From UBA4656 sp002405525 (lineage in GTDB: Bacteria; Pseudomonadota; Gammaproteobacteria; Xanthomonadales; Ahniellaceae), in NCBI GenBank assembly GCA_036723735.1, contig DAIMGT010000053.1:1-26941 (forward strand): a stretch of DNA of 26,941 bases, written 5' to 3'. A program made the translations under genes and the position numbers. Under the pieces are notes generated by a model. The model saw nothing but the letters and a program-made list of their open reading frames with translations. It did no database searches and had not been told where the DNA came from. This document shows, in pieces, positions 7,223 to 15,595 of this stretch. Positions within the stretch are counted from its first letter, which is position 1. Each line of letters begins with the position of its first letter.

Positions 7223-9013
7223 TCAGGGATTACGGCAAACCGCATCGGGCCCCGCACTCGCGACCAGCTCGCAGGCGCGCGTGGAACCCAGGAACACACT
7301 CACCGCCGACGGGATGGCGCAGGCGCACTGGGACGCGTCCGGCAGGGCGAGGCGTGCCGCGGCGATATCGATGAGTCCGGTCGCGGGACTCTCGAACACC
7401 CAGGCGGGGAAGCTGCTGCCGGCGATCATCAGCGCAGGCGTGCTGCCGGCGTCGAAGCGGTAGGCGATCGGGGAGAAGCGCACCGAAACGCGGCGTCCCC
7501 GGGTCTCCGCGATGGCCGCCTCGCGAACCATTCGGACCTCGCCATCGGGGCGCACGTCGACGAGCTTCGCCACCAGCGGGCCGCGGTAGTTGCGACGCAG
7601 GCGAATCGAGGCTTCGACCTCGCCGATGATCGGCAGCGCCTCGCGCAGCGGGGTGCCACGCAACAGGCCGACATCGGGGCGCCCGAGCAGCGGCGCCTGG
7701 TCGAGCATGCCCGCGGGCGCGATCAGGTGGTTGCCACCGAGCGTCGGCACTGGCCGGCTTGCATCGACCGGTATCGCGACTGCGGGCGGCTGCAAGTCGA
7801 CGGTCCGCGTCCGCGTCGCCAGCGGCCAACGCGTGCTGGCCACCATCGACTCCGCGCCCTCACCTGCCCAAGTGAACTGCACCTTCGGCCACTGCGCCAC
7901 CTCGTTCGCATCGTTCTTCAACCAGAAGTCGAACCAGGTGAACATCGGTCGCATCGGCCACCGCTCGGGCTCGTCCACGTCGTAGTGGGTGCCATCGAGC
8001 ATGATCAGGCGGTCATCGCGTCCGCCGACACCGCGGCGCACCCAGGTTTCGATCGCACTGTCGTGGAAGAAGTCGTGCCAGAGGCCGACCTGCAGCATTG
8101 GCGCGCGGAGGCGGCCGCTGACGTCTCCGGCCTTGAGCACCTGCGGATTGGTGCGGGCGGCCAGCAGGTCGTTCCAACGCGGCTGGAGGTCGCTGACGAT
8201 CGGGAATCCCGCAACCGGCGGCGTGGTCCACCACTCGGACGCGGAGGCGTCGCCTTCGTCGAGCGCATCGAACATGTCGCCGAGCGCCTCGATGGCCATG
8301 CCTTTGAGGGTATCGAGTGACTCGTCGTCGATGCCCAGTCGCTCCTCATGGTCTTCGCTGCTGTCGAGCGATTGCGAGAGCACGAACGGCAGCAGCGCCT
8401 CCCATTTGGTGGTTCGATCGGGAAAGATCACCCCGCCGAGAAAGTCCGGGCTGGTCGCCTGCGCATAGATGGCACGCACGGACGACCTTCCCGTCGCGGC
8501 GGCCTGCAGTGCGGCCACACCGGCTGCCGAGTCGCCGAACACGCCCAGCCGATCGTTGGACCATGGCTGCGCCTCGACCCAGCGCAGCAGTGCCTCGCCG
8601 TCGGCACTTTCGTCGAGAAACAAGCTGAAGCTACCGTCCGACTCGTTGCGCCCGCGAATGAATTGGATGACCAGCGCGTACCCTCGGTCGGTCGCCTCGG
8701 TCCAGCCAATGTCCTTGTCATCGGCCTCGATGTCCTCGTTCGCGTGTTCTTCGGGAAAGCCGCTGACGGGCGTGAAGGGCAGGTCATAGGGGCTGCGTGT
8801 GACCAGCGTGGGCCACGGACCGTTCCCCGTGCCCGGCAGGTAGACCATGGTCTGCAGTTCGGTGCCGTCGGCCGCGGGGACCCGGAACTCGGCCACGAGG
8901 TGGCCAGCGGCCGCGCGATGAAACCCCGCTGGTGTCGCAATCGCCGCGCCAGAGGGAAGGCAGGCCAGAAGCAGCGCGGTGATTGCACCGCGCATTGTGA
9001 GGTTCGTGTTCAT
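7223..9013 (-). CDS. exported CocE/NonD-type hydrolase (X-Pro dipeptidyl-peptidase fold)
   Basis: The 596-residue protein begins with a signal peptide (MNTNLTMRGAITALLLACLP, cleavage probably after ATA). AADGTELQTMVYLPGTGNGP and YDLPF follow, as in CocE/NonD hydrolases. The nucleophile elbow is GVFGDSAAG (Ser near residue 164); the usual GxSYxG has GDSAAG here. LWHDFFHD near 315 and DGTHYDV near 343 would supply the acid and His. The last 200 residues fit the jelly-roll domain of the family. Substrates in the family are esters, acyl-peptides or beta-lactams, and none can be assigned here. The ATG at 9013 has GGAGTGAG just upstream. The gene is convergent with the LytTR gene. Confidence 0.85.
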   Translation of the reverse strand: MNTNLTMRGAITALLLACLPSGAAIATPAGFHRAAAGHLVAEFRVPAADGTELQTMVYLPGTGNGPWPTLVTRSPYDLPFTPVSGFPEEHANEDIEADDKDIGWTEATDRGYALVIQFIRGRNESDGSFSLFLDESADGEALLRWVEAQPWSNDRLGVFGDSAAGVAALQAAATGRSSVRAIYAQATSPDFLGGVIFPDRTTKWEALLPFVLSQSLDSSEDHEERLGIDDESLDTLKGMAIEALGDMFDALDEGDASASEWWTTPPVAGFPIVSDLQPRWNDLLAARTNPQVLKAGDVSGRLRAPMLQVGLWHDFFHDSAIETWVRRGVGGRDDRLIMLDGTHYDVDEPERWPMRPMFTWFDFWLKNDANEVAQWPKVQFTWAGEGAESMVASTRWPLATRTRTVDLQPPAVAIPVDASRPVPTLGGNHLIAPAGMLDQAPLLGRPDVGLLRGTPLREALPIIGEVEASIRLRRNYRGPLVAKLVDVRPDGEVRMVREAAIAETRGRRVSVRFSPIAYRFDAGSTPALMIAGSSFPAWVFESPATGLIDIAAARLALPDASQCACAIPSAVSVFLGSTRACELVASAGPDAVCRNP

Positions 9014-9481
9014 TTCGCTCACTCCGCACCCCTGCGTGGGTGCCGCCGACCCGACGGGCATCGCCGGGTGGACGCATCGTGCGGTGACTGCACGACCGTT
9101 CGTGGTATCGCGGGCGTCATCCCGCAACTGCGGAGTTGTTCGTGCACCAGCGGTCGTATGCGGCACGCGCGGTCCGCGGGCGAGGACTTGTCTTTGGTGC
9201 CGCGCGCAGCACAGCGGCGCTGCCGGCAGTGCGGACTTCGCGCGGACATCACGCGAGACAAAGGATTCACGCGCCCGTCGGATCGCTGCCGCGATCGCCG
9301 TTCGTGCATCGCACGCCTCGCACGCGAACACGCTGCCCCATACCAGCCAACATTCGTCGGCCCAGCTTGCGCCGCCGCGTCAACGCAGTGTGCAGACGAT
9401 CCGTCCGGGGCCGTCACGCCGACGCGACGCGGGGGTGACCGGCGGCCCGGTCAACGGCGGACGCCGCGATCGGACGCGCAA
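9014..9481. other. 468-bp intergenic region, no gene supported
   Basis: The region lies between the end of plsB and the start of the exported hydrolase, both leftward. Open frames on both strands are Arg/Ser-rich and do not read like proteins. A short hairpin, GCACCC-CTGCGT-GGGTGC (9026-9043), lies just upstream of the hydrolase's ribosome binding site and could fold in its leader. No promoter could be singled out. Confidence 0.4.
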
Positions 9482-12031
9482 TCAGCCGGTGGGCGACCCG
9501 CCGTCGTCCGGCTTCGCGGGCGCGGGCGTTACCTCGAGCTTCGGGTTGGCGGTGAGCTTGAGGATCGAGTGGCGCAGTTCGCGCGAGAGGATCAGGCGCG
9601 AGTCTCTGGCGATCGCGGCAAGCGAATCGCCGAAGTCGAGTTTTCCGGACCCGTCCAGCCAGACGAAGCGGTGCTCCTTCAGAGTGGCGATGAAGCCGCG
9701 GAACAGGTTGCGGTCGAAAAACTCCGGCGCGCTGCGTTCGTACAGCAGGGCGAGGCGCTGCGCGGTGAGGTGGCACAGATTCTCGAGCTCCGACGACGAC
9801 AGCGCACGCGGGCCATTCTTCACCAGCAGGGCGATCGCGATGTAGTAGCGCTCGAAGGCCTGCACCAGGGTGTGGGCGACCACGCGCAGCTGGAAGGCCT
9901 GGTCGGTCTGGCCCACGCGCCGGCGCAGCATGCGGCCGTGGGCGTCCGCTTTGAGCAGCCCCAGTTCCAGGAACACGTCGATCGTCGCCTGCACGCGCTC
10001 GCCGAATTCCTCCGCCGTCCACGGCAGGAAGAGTTCGCTCTGCAGGAAGGGGTAGACGAACTCGCCCAGCCGCTCCACGGTGCCGCGGCGCAGGCGGCGG
10101 TTGTTGAGGAAGCAGCAGGCCACCCAGGCGGCGGTCGCGAACAGGTGGATCACGTTGTTGCGGAAGTAGGACAGCAGCACCGCGCGGTCGCCTTCGGCGG
10201 CCAGCACGTCGCCCAGCGGGTGACGGACGCGGGCGATGGCCTGCATGCGCTCGCCGTAGGCGATGATGTCGGCCGGGGTGAACGGCGTGACCGTGACTCG
10301 GTCGGAATAGGGCACTCGGTCCAGCAGGCGCTTGCACACCGCGAGCGCCGTCGACAGGTCGCCCTCCCCCAGCGCGTGCTTGGGCGCGGACAGCAGCACC
10401 AGGGCCAGCAGGTTGATCGGATTGACGTCGGTGGCGCGATTGATGTTGACCAGGATGCGGTCGGCGAGGCTGGACACCGCGCCACCGAACCAGTCCGGGC
10501 GATCGTCGGCGCCGGGGCTGCGTTCGCGCCAGGCCGGGGTCACCCGGTCGAGGTGCTCGCCGAGGAAGATCGGCTCACCGAACGACAGCGCCACCTTGCC
10601 GTACTTGTGGCGCAGGATGCCGAAGGCGCGCAGCAGGCCGAGCAGGCTTTCCTTCTCCTTCGGCTTGCCGGACAGCTCGCCGATGTAGGACTTGCCCTCG
10701 ATCAGCTTCTCGTAACCGATGTAGACCGGCACGAACACCACCGGCCGGCGCGGCACGCGCAGGAATGAGCGCAGCGTCATCGCCAGCATGCCGGCGCGCG
10801 GTTCCAGCAGGCGGCCGGTGCGGGAGCGACCGCCCTCGATGAAGTACTCCATCGACACGCCGCGCGTGAACAGCTGCGTGACGTACTCGCTGAACACGGT
10901 GGAGTAAAGCGCGTTGGCGCGGAACGAGCGGCGCAGGAAGAACGCGCCGCCACGGCGCAGGATCGGGCCCACCACCGGCAGGTTCAGGTTCACGCCCGCC
11001 GCGATGTGCGGCGGCACGATGCCGTTCTCGTACAGCTGGTAGGACAGCAGCAGGTAGTCGATGTGGCTGCGGTGGCAGGGCACATAGACCACCTCGTGCC
11101 CCGGCGCCACCTTCTTGAGGGTGTCGAAGTGGTGCATCGACACGCCGTCGTAGATCTGGTTCCAGAACGGGCGCAGGAGGAACGACAGCGAACGCACCAC
11201 CGGGTGCGAATAATCGGCCGAAATCTCCCACGCATAGGCGCGCGCCTTGGCCCAGGCCTGCTCGCGGTCGATGTTCTCCTTCGCCGCGGTGGCGGCGATC
11301 GCGGCGCGCACGGGCTCGGCGTTGAGTACGTCGTCGATCACCGTGCGGCGGTGCGACAGGTCGGGCCCGATCACCGCCGTGCGCAGGCGCCGGAAGTGCG
11401 CGCGCAGCACGCGCGCGGCCTTGCGCACCGTGCGCTCGGGGTCGAGACCTTCGGCGACCACCTCGCGCAGGCTCACTGCCGGGCTGAAGTGCACGATGGT
11501 GTCGCGACCGTTGAGCAACAGCGCCAGCAGGCGGCGGAAGCGGCCGACCACCACCCAGTTCTCGGAGAACAGCACGCGGAACCAGCCCGTGGCGCGATTC
11601 GGCGCCCGGCCGACGAAGATCGACACCGGCACCACGTGCACGTCGAGTTCGGGATTGGCGGCAACCGCGGCGAGCAGTTCGCTCAGGCCCTCGGAGCGCG
11701 TCGGATGGCGCGGCCGGCCCTCGAGCCAGGAGCCGCGGCGCGACAGTGCGAGCACCGCACGGTCGCGGCGCATCAGGCCGCCGGGCACCGGCATCAGCGG
11801 TGGCGGCAGGCCGGCCTCGCGCGCGGCCTCCTCCAGGATCACCGCGTTCGACAAGCCGTAGCGCTCCAGTACATAGACCACCGGCACGCCGGGCTTGGCG
11901 ATCACCTCCAGCGGCCGATCGGGCTCGGTCTTGATGCGCAGCCACGGGCGCAGGCCGCGCGCGAGCAGGCGGTAGAGCCAGGGCGCACGGACGGTCTCGG
12001 GCAGGTTCATGTCGGCGGGGGTGACGGCCAT
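9482..12031 (-). CDS. plsB: glycerol-3-phosphate 1-O-acyltransferase
   Basis: PlsB acylates sn-glycerol 3-phosphate at position 1, the first step of phospholipid synthesis, at the inner membrane. The 849-residue product matches the family length. Acyltransferase block I is HRSHIDYLLL near residues 318-327. GGAFFLRRSF follows, then block III FIEGGRSRTGRLL near 397-409, and block IV FVPVYIGYEKLIEGKSY. The ATG at 12031 has GGAAG seven bases upstream. A second in-frame ATG at 12010 lacks such a site. The C-terminus ends in a variable Pro/Ala/Lys tail. The upstream 220 bases show no clear promoter; the candidate sRNA terminator lies further upstream on the same strand. Confidence 0.95.
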   Translation of the reverse strand: MAVTPADMNLPETVRAPWLYRLLARGLRPWLRIKTEPDRPLEVIAKPGVPVVYVLERYGLSNAVILEEAAREAGLPPPLMPVPGGLMRRDRAVLALSRRGSWLEGRPRHPTRSEGLSELLAAVAANPELDVHVVPVSIFVGRAPNRATGWFRVLFSENWVVVGRFRRLLALLLNGRDTIVHFSPAVSLREVVAEGLDPERTVRKAARVLRAHFRRLRTAVIGPDLSHRRTVIDDVLNAEPVRAAIAATAAKENIDREQAWAKARAYAWEISADYSHPVVRSLSFLLRPFWNQIYDGVSMHHFDTLKKVAPGHEVVYVPCHRSHIDYLLLSYQLYENGIVPPHIAAGVNLNLPVVGPILRRGGAFFLRRSFRANALYSTVFSEYVTQLFTRGVSMEYFIEGGRSRTGRLLEPRAGMLAMTLRSFLRVPRRPVVFVPVYIGYEKLIEGKSYIGELSGKPKEKESLLGLLRAFGILRHKYGKVALSFGEPIFLGEHLDRVTPAWRERSPGADDRPDWFGGAVSSLADRILVNINRATDVNPINLLALVLLSAPKHALGEGDLSTALAVCKRLLDRVPYSDRVTVTPFTPADIIAYGERMQAIARVRHPLGDVLAAEGDRAVLLSYFRNNVIHLFATAAWVACCFLNNRRLRRGTVERLGEFVYPFLQSELFLPWTAEEFGERVQATIDVFLELGLLKADAHGRMLRRRVGQTDQAFQLRVVAHTLVQAFERYYIAIALLVKNGPRALSSSELENLCHLTAQRLALLYERSAPEFFDRNLFRGFIATLKEHRFVWLDGSGKLDFGDSLAAIARDSRLILSRELRHSILKLTANPKLEVTPAPAKPDDGGSPTG

Positions 12032-12253
12032 GCGAGCGCTTCCATGGGGTGCCGCCGCACGCGGCTCAAGCCCGCGCGCAGGCGACTGCAGCCACGTTGT
12101 TCAGGCTGGGGCGGCGTGGCGACGACGGGATCAGGGCGGGTCGGGGGGCCAAGCAGCCGGGGCTCGTGACGGGATGGCGGACTGTAGGCGCGGGGCTTTC
12201 CCCCGCGCAACTGGCCATCGGGCAGATCGCAGTGCCTCGCTTTCCAGTCGCCC
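12032..12253. other. intergenic region upstream of plsB
   Basis: These 222 bases separate plsB from the terminator at 12254-12289. No convincing gene or promoter is visible. The plsB promoter should be here because a strong terminator closes the upstream side. Confidence 0.35.
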
Positions 12254-12289
12254 AAAAAAAAACTCAGATGGTCTTGCGGCCATCTGAGT
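12254..12289 (-). terminator. intrinsic terminator
   Basis: A perfect 10-bp stem, ACTCAGATGG/CCATCTGAGT, has an 8-base loop and is followed on the minus strand by nine T (plus-strand A at 12254-12262). This is a canonical rho-independent terminator for leftward transcription. It lies about 200 bases beyond the pyrF stop and ends the candidate sRNA; it would also stop read-through into plsB. Confidence 0.9.
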
Positions 12290-12350
12290 GAACCGGCTGG
12301 ATGCCGGAGGGGGAATCGGCATCGCGGTCGGCGCGGAGCCGTCGCGACGT
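12254..12350 (-). ncRNA. candidate small RNA with a C-rich loop
   Basis: On the minus strand a promoter-like pair (-35 TTGCAT at 12386-12381, -10 TACTAT at 12362-12357, spacer 18) is followed by about 97 bases with no credible ORF, ending in a strong intrinsic terminator. Inside is a perfect 7-bp hairpin, GATGCCG/CGGCATC, with the 10-base loop ATTCCCCCTC (12300-12323). Such a loop could pair with a GAGGGGG Shine-Dalgarno region. The 5' part can also form a CGGC-TCCGC-GCCG hairpin. The design resembles trans-acting sRNAs with C-rich loops such as Xanthomonas sX13, but I cannot show homology. The region could instead be a long leader or trailer. Confidence 0.5.
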
Positions 12351-12356
12351 GCCGAA

Positions 12357-12386
12357 ATAGTAACTTAGCGCCGCTATCTGATGCAA
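12357..12386 (-). promoter_or_regulatory. putative promoter of the candidate sRNA
   Basis: Minus-strand TTGCAT (12386-12381), an 18-base spacer and TACTAT (12362-12357) lie in an AT-rich island within a GC-rich genome. Transcription would start near 12350. Confidence 0.45.
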
Positions 12387-12399
12387 TACCTGAAGTACA

Positions 12400-12416
12400 T
12401 CAATACAAAGTATTGA
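12400..12416. promoter_or_regulatory. palindromic operator-like site
   Basis: TCAATAC-AAA-GTATTGA is a perfect 7-bp inverted repeat with a 3-base centre. It is centred about 58 bases upstream of the predicted sRNA start, where activators often bind. A further CAATAC half-site at 12384-12389, 17 bases from the first, overlaps the -35 element. The regulator is unknown. Confidence 0.4.
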
Positions 12417-12485
12417 ATTTGATTGTTTTCTTGCCTGCACACCGGGCTCAGGGCCGAAGCCACAGGAACCAACGGAGATCAACGC

Positions 12486-13328
12486 TCAGCCAAGGATAGC
12501 CGCCTCGCCCCGCAGTTGCCCAAGCGCCTCGGCGATCGCCGCGGGTGTGGCGCCGCGAGACAGGATGCCGCGCGAGACGTTGGGCAGAACGCGCGCCGCC
12601 GCGGTGCCGAACCGTCGCTTCACGTCGGGGAACGTCGCGCCCTGCGCGCCGACGCCGGGCGCCAGCAACCAGGCGCCAGGCATGCGCTCGGCGAGCGCGC
12701 CGGATTCGTCGTGGGTGGCGCCGAGCACCGCGCCGATGCCGCCGCCGATGGCGGCGTGGCGGGCGTTGGCTTCCGCGATCTCGTCGGCCAAAGCTTCCGC
12801 GACGCGGCGGCCGTCGTCGAGGCGGGCGCTTTGGGTGGGATTCCCTTCCGGATTCGACGAACGCACCACCACGAACACGCCGCTGCCGGCGACGAGCGAG
12901 GCGTCCACGCCGCGTGCGAGCGCGCCGAAGCCGAGCCACGCGTGCGCCGTCCAGGCATCGCAGGCCAGCGGCGATCCGGGGCGCGAGAAGGCGTCGGCAT
13001 AGGCTTCCGCGGTAGCGTCGATGTCGCCGCGCTTGCCGTCGAGCAACACCAGCACGCCCTCGCGACGGCAATCGGCGAGCAGGCGCTCCAGCGCGGCCAG
13101 GCCGGCGCTGCCGTGGCGCTCGAAGTACGCCATCTGTGGCTTGACGATCGACAGTTCCCAGCGCGCGGCCTCCAGCACGCGGCGGCCGAAGTCGTACAGG
13201 CCGCCCGCGTCGTCCGGCAGGCCGCACTGCGCGAGCAGCTTCGGCGACGGATCGATGCCCACGCACAGCGGGCCGAAGCGCGCCACGCGCGCCGCAAGCC
13301 GCGCGGGAAAGGGCGCCGGCACGCTCAC
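12486..13328 (-). CDS. pyrF: orotidine 5'-phosphate decarboxylase (type 2)
   Basis: PyrF converts OMP to UMP, the last step of de novo pyrimidine synthesis. The 280-residue product has the type 2 signature: CVGIDPSP near residue 26, KPQMAYFERHG at 63-73, and LLDGKRGDIDATAEAYA with the catalytic Asp-x-Lys-x-Gly-Asp at 97-102. FVVVRSSNPEG and LAPGVGAQG (phosphate binding) follow. The GTG at 13328 is chosen because it overlaps the preceding stop as GTGA, a classic coupling overlap. A longer upstream extension would run through the phosphatase gene. The gene is co-transcribed with, and translationally coupled to, the acid phosphatase lipoprotein gene. Confidence 0.94.
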   Translation of the reverse strand: MSVPAPFPARLAARVARFGPLCVGIDPSPKLLAQCGLPDDAGGLYDFGRRVLEAARWELSIVKPQMAYFERHGSAGLAALERLLADCRREGVLVLLDGKRGDIDATAEAYADAFSRPGSPLACDAWTAHAWLGFGALARGVDASLVAGSGVFVVVRSSNPEGNPTQSARLDDGRRVAEALADEIAEANARHAAIGGGIGAVLGATHDESGALAERMPGAWLLAPGVGAQGATFPDVKRRFGTAAARVLPNVSRGILSRGATPAAIAEALGQLRGEAAILG

Positions 13329-14242
13329 TGGCGGCGCAGGTTGCGGCGCATGCAGGCGCGGGCGTCGTCCTTCTCCGCGCCGTCGCAGTACTTCGTCGCC
13401 GCGTCCACCCACGAGCCGTACATCGGATTGGGCAGCATGAACCAGCGGCTGCCCCACCAGTCGCGGTAGGTCGCGGCGCGGCGCTTGCGCGTGGGGTTGT
13501 CGGTCTTTACCCCGCCGAGGAAATCACCGAGATTGTCGCCGAACAGGCCGATCACGCGATGGTCGCGGTCGACGAGCCGGCGGCGCGAGATCTTGTCGCT
13601 GCCGAAACCGCGCGCGTCGTCGAGCAGCAGCAGCCGCTCCCCGCCCTCGGGCAAGGGGAAGCCCAGCGCGCGCAAATTGTCGGCTGTGGCGGCGCCGTCG
13701 GCCGCGCTGCGATTGGTGACGTAGAACACCGCGATTCCGGCACCGGCCGCCCATTGGGTGAACTCGACCGAGCCGGGCACCGCGCGCGCGCGGCGTTCGG
13801 AAACCCAGGCCGACCAGGATTCGGGCTCGTAAAGTCCGTCGACGTCGATCCGGCGCGCCTGGTAGGGCGAGTTGTCGAGCGCGGTCTCGTCGGCGTCGAG
13901 GATGATCGCCAGCGGCTGGCCTTCATCGTTGCCGAGCCGCTCGGCCATCGGCATCGCATTCCACGCGCCGATCTGGTTCGCCCCCGCGGCGCGCGCTTCC
14001 TCGTCAGGTGCGGACAACGCCTGCTGCCACTGCGCCACCGGGGCGAGCGCACGGCGCGCACCGACGTAGACGCTGCGCGCGGTGGCCTCGTACTCGACCG
14101 CGTCCTGCTGCCAGGCGACGGCGTAGAGCTGGTCGTTGGCGGAGACCGCGGTGACGGCCGGCGCCGCGGGCTTGCCGGGCGCGGTGGCGCAGGCGGCGAG
14201 GAACAGGCAAAAAAAGGCGGCGACGGGCATGCGCAGGGTCAT
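13325..14242 (-). CDS. e(P4)-family acid phosphatase / 5'-nucleotidase lipoprotein
   Basis: This is a 305-residue HAD-superfamily (class IIIB) acid phosphatase exported as a lipoprotein. The N-terminus MTLRMPVAAFFCLFLAAC carries a lipobox LAAC with Cys at residue 18. Catalytic motif I is LDADETALDN (Asp nucleophile near 116). YVTNR (motif II) and LFGDNLGDF (motif III) follow in order. Relatives such as Haemophilus e(P4) dephosphorylate nucleotides and NMN at the outer membrane. The stop overlaps the pyrF start as GTGA. A TACAAT box lies 30 bases upstream of the ATG at 14242. A 306-bp internal tract is 304/306 identical to the broken copy at 16020-16320. Confidence 0.92.
   Translation of the reverse strand: MTLRMPVAAFFCLFLAACATAPGKPAAPAVTAVSANDQLYAVAWQQDAVEYEATARSVYVGARRALAPVAQWQQALSAPDEEARAAGANQIGAWNAMPMAERLGNDEGQPLAIILDADETALDNSPYQARRIDVDGLYEPESWSAWVSERRARAVPGSVEFTQWAAGAGIAVFYVTNRSAADGAATADNLRALGFPLPEGGERLLLLDDARGFGSDKISRRRLVDRDHRVIGLFGDNLGDFLGGVKTDNPTRKRRAATYRDWWGSRWFMLPNPMYGSWVDAATKYCDGAEKDDARACMRRNLRRQ
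13864..14169. repeat. 306-bp near-identical tract, copy in the intact phosphatase
   Basis: Aligned without gaps to 16015-16320 (offset 2,151) I count two differences (gAgctgg/gCgctgg and gcggAgacc/gcggGgacc). Just outside, identity drops: about 8 differences in the next 59 bases on the left, and the signal-peptide side is far more diverged. Confidence 0.9.
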
Positions 14243-14271
14243 AGGGTTCACGATCACGCGGGGGCAGCGCG

Positions 14272-14277
14272 ATTGTA
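14272..14277 (-). promoter_or_regulatory. probable -10 box of the phosphatase-pyrF operon
   Basis: Minus-strand TACAAT in GGTCCTACAATCGCGC, 30 bases before the phosphatase ATG. The same sequence context is present upstream of the broken copy, where the hexamer has become TGCGAT. Confidence 0.5.
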
Positions 14278-14331
14278 GGACCGAACGCGGTGTCGCGGCC
14301 CGGCGCCGCCGTCGAAACTGTCCTGTTCCGA

Positions 14332-15522
14332 TCAACGCGTGGCGGCGCCCGGAGCGGACGGCACGGCGGCCGCGTCGCCCTCGAAGCCGTCGGCGAACAG
14401 CGGCTTTACCACCACGATGTCGGTCAGGGTCCCGACGCCGGGCAGGGACAGGAAGGCGCCCTGCGAAGTGATCAGGCTCGCATCCGTGGCGCCCGGGTCG
14501 ATCGCGATCCGGCGCACGTTGTTCCCACGCGCACTGAGCCCCAGCAGCCCGTCCTCGCCGACACCGATGACCGCGGTCGAGCCCACCGCCGCCAAGCGCG
14601 TGAGCTGGCGCAGGCCGCTGCTGAGGGTCGATGCCCGCGCCCAGGCGATCGGCTCGTTGGGGGCGCCTGCCGAGAAGTAGCTGAAGAGATAGATTGCATC
14701 GCCGGGCAAGCCGCCGACGACCGGTACCACGGTCAGCCGCACGGGCGCGGCGCTGGTGGTGAACCCGGGATAGCTGGGCGCAACCGGGACGTTCCAGGTC
14801 AGGTCGGTTGACACACCGGTATCGACGTTGAAGGTACGCAGGCCGGTGATGCCGAACACGTTGATCGCGTTGGAACCCGTGCCGATGTAGATCTCGCTGC
14901 CGTCGGGCGAGACGCCCAGCAGCCGGCCCAGCGCGGCGGGCGCGCCACCGCGCACCGCCACCGCGAAGGTGACCGGATCGATGATGCGCAGGCCGTCGTT
15001 GCAGATACCGGCGACGATGCGTCCATCGGGCATCACCACCAGGTCGCGGAAGTTCGTGGTGCACCCCGGGCCGGTGATGGGCACGGTGGCGATCTCGGCC
15101 AGCGTCAGCGCATCGAGGACCAGGACGCCGATGGTCTCGTTGGTGCTCACCACCTCGCGCTTGAACGTGTACACGCGCAGCCCGTCGGGGCTGATCGCGA
15201 TCGCGCGGTTCTGCGCATTGCCTGCCGGCGCCGGGCCGCTGGCGGTGCGCGTTGCGGTGTCGATCGCATACACCTGCCCGCCGCTGATCGAGCTCCAGCT
15301 CGACACGTAGACCCGCGAGCGGTCGGCATTGGCGACCATCCGCCCCGGCTCGTCGCCGATACCGGTGATCGAAGCCTCAACGGTCATCGTCTGCAGGTCG
15401 ACGATGCGGATCGCCCGTCCGTCGACCGAGGAGCTCACGCTGACGAAGGCCTTGGACTGGGCGAGGCTCCCGCCGGCGAAACCGGTGGCCCACAAGGCGA
15501 GCAGGACGGCGGACAGGCGCAT
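14332..15522 (-). CDS. exported beta-propeller protein with C-terminal LFADGFE motif
   Basis: The 396-residue protein starts with a signal peptide (MRLSAVLLALWATGFAGGSLA). Repeats of the YVTN/cytochrome d1-like beta-propeller type follow, for example GRMVANADRSRVYVSSW, RAIAISPDGLRVYTF, NFRDLVVMPDGRIVAGI and LLGVSPDGSEIYIGTGSN. These units end in a conserved (S/M)PDG-x-x-(I/V)Y element. Near the end it carries KPLFADGFEG, about 16 residues before the stop, the motif shared by four other coding segments here. The ATG at 15522 is preceded by GAGG with six bases spacing. It is probably secreted or on the cell surface; enzymatic activity is not evident. Confidence 0.85.
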   Translation of the reverse strand: MRLSAVLLALWATGFAGGSLAQSKAFVSVSSSVDGRAIRIVDLQTMTVEASITGIGDEPGRMVANADRSRVYVSSWSSISGGQVYAIDTATRTASGPAPAGNAQNRAIAISPDGLRVYTFKREVVSTNETIGVLVLDALTLAEIATVPITGPGCTTNFRDLVVMPDGRIVAGICNDGLRIIDPVTFAVAVRGGAPAALGRLLGVSPDGSEIYIGTGSNAINVFGITGLRTFNVDTGVSTDLTWNVPVAPSYPGFTTSAAPVRLTVVPVVGGLPGDAIYLFSYFSAGAPNEPIAWARASTLSSGLRQLTRLAAVGSTAVIGVGEDGLLGLSARGNNVRRIAIDPGATDASLITSQGAFLSLPGVGTLTDIVVVKPLFADGFEGDAAAVPSAPGAATR

Positions 15523-15595
15523 GGCAACCTCGGGGAAGCGGTGGACCTCGACGGATGGAATGCGCGGGCGCGGCGGAAGCGAACGCGCACGCCCA

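Noticed and set aside
9019..9417. A 132-residue minus-strand open frame in the 9.0-9.5 kb spacer
   Set aside because: It is Arg/Ser/Cys-rich with no ribosome binding site or recognisable motif; composition is that of random GC-rich sequence.
8348..10768. An 806-residue plus-strand open frame opposite the exported hydrolase and plsB
   Set aside because: High GC content creates long antisense frames. This one is His/Arg/Gln-rich without any family motif and overlaps two clear genes.
12264..12482. A 72-residue minus-strand frame starting at TTG, downstream of pyrF
   Set aside because: It runs through the sRNA promoter and terminator, lacks a ribosome binding site, and does not resemble a protein. 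The RNA reading explains the region better.
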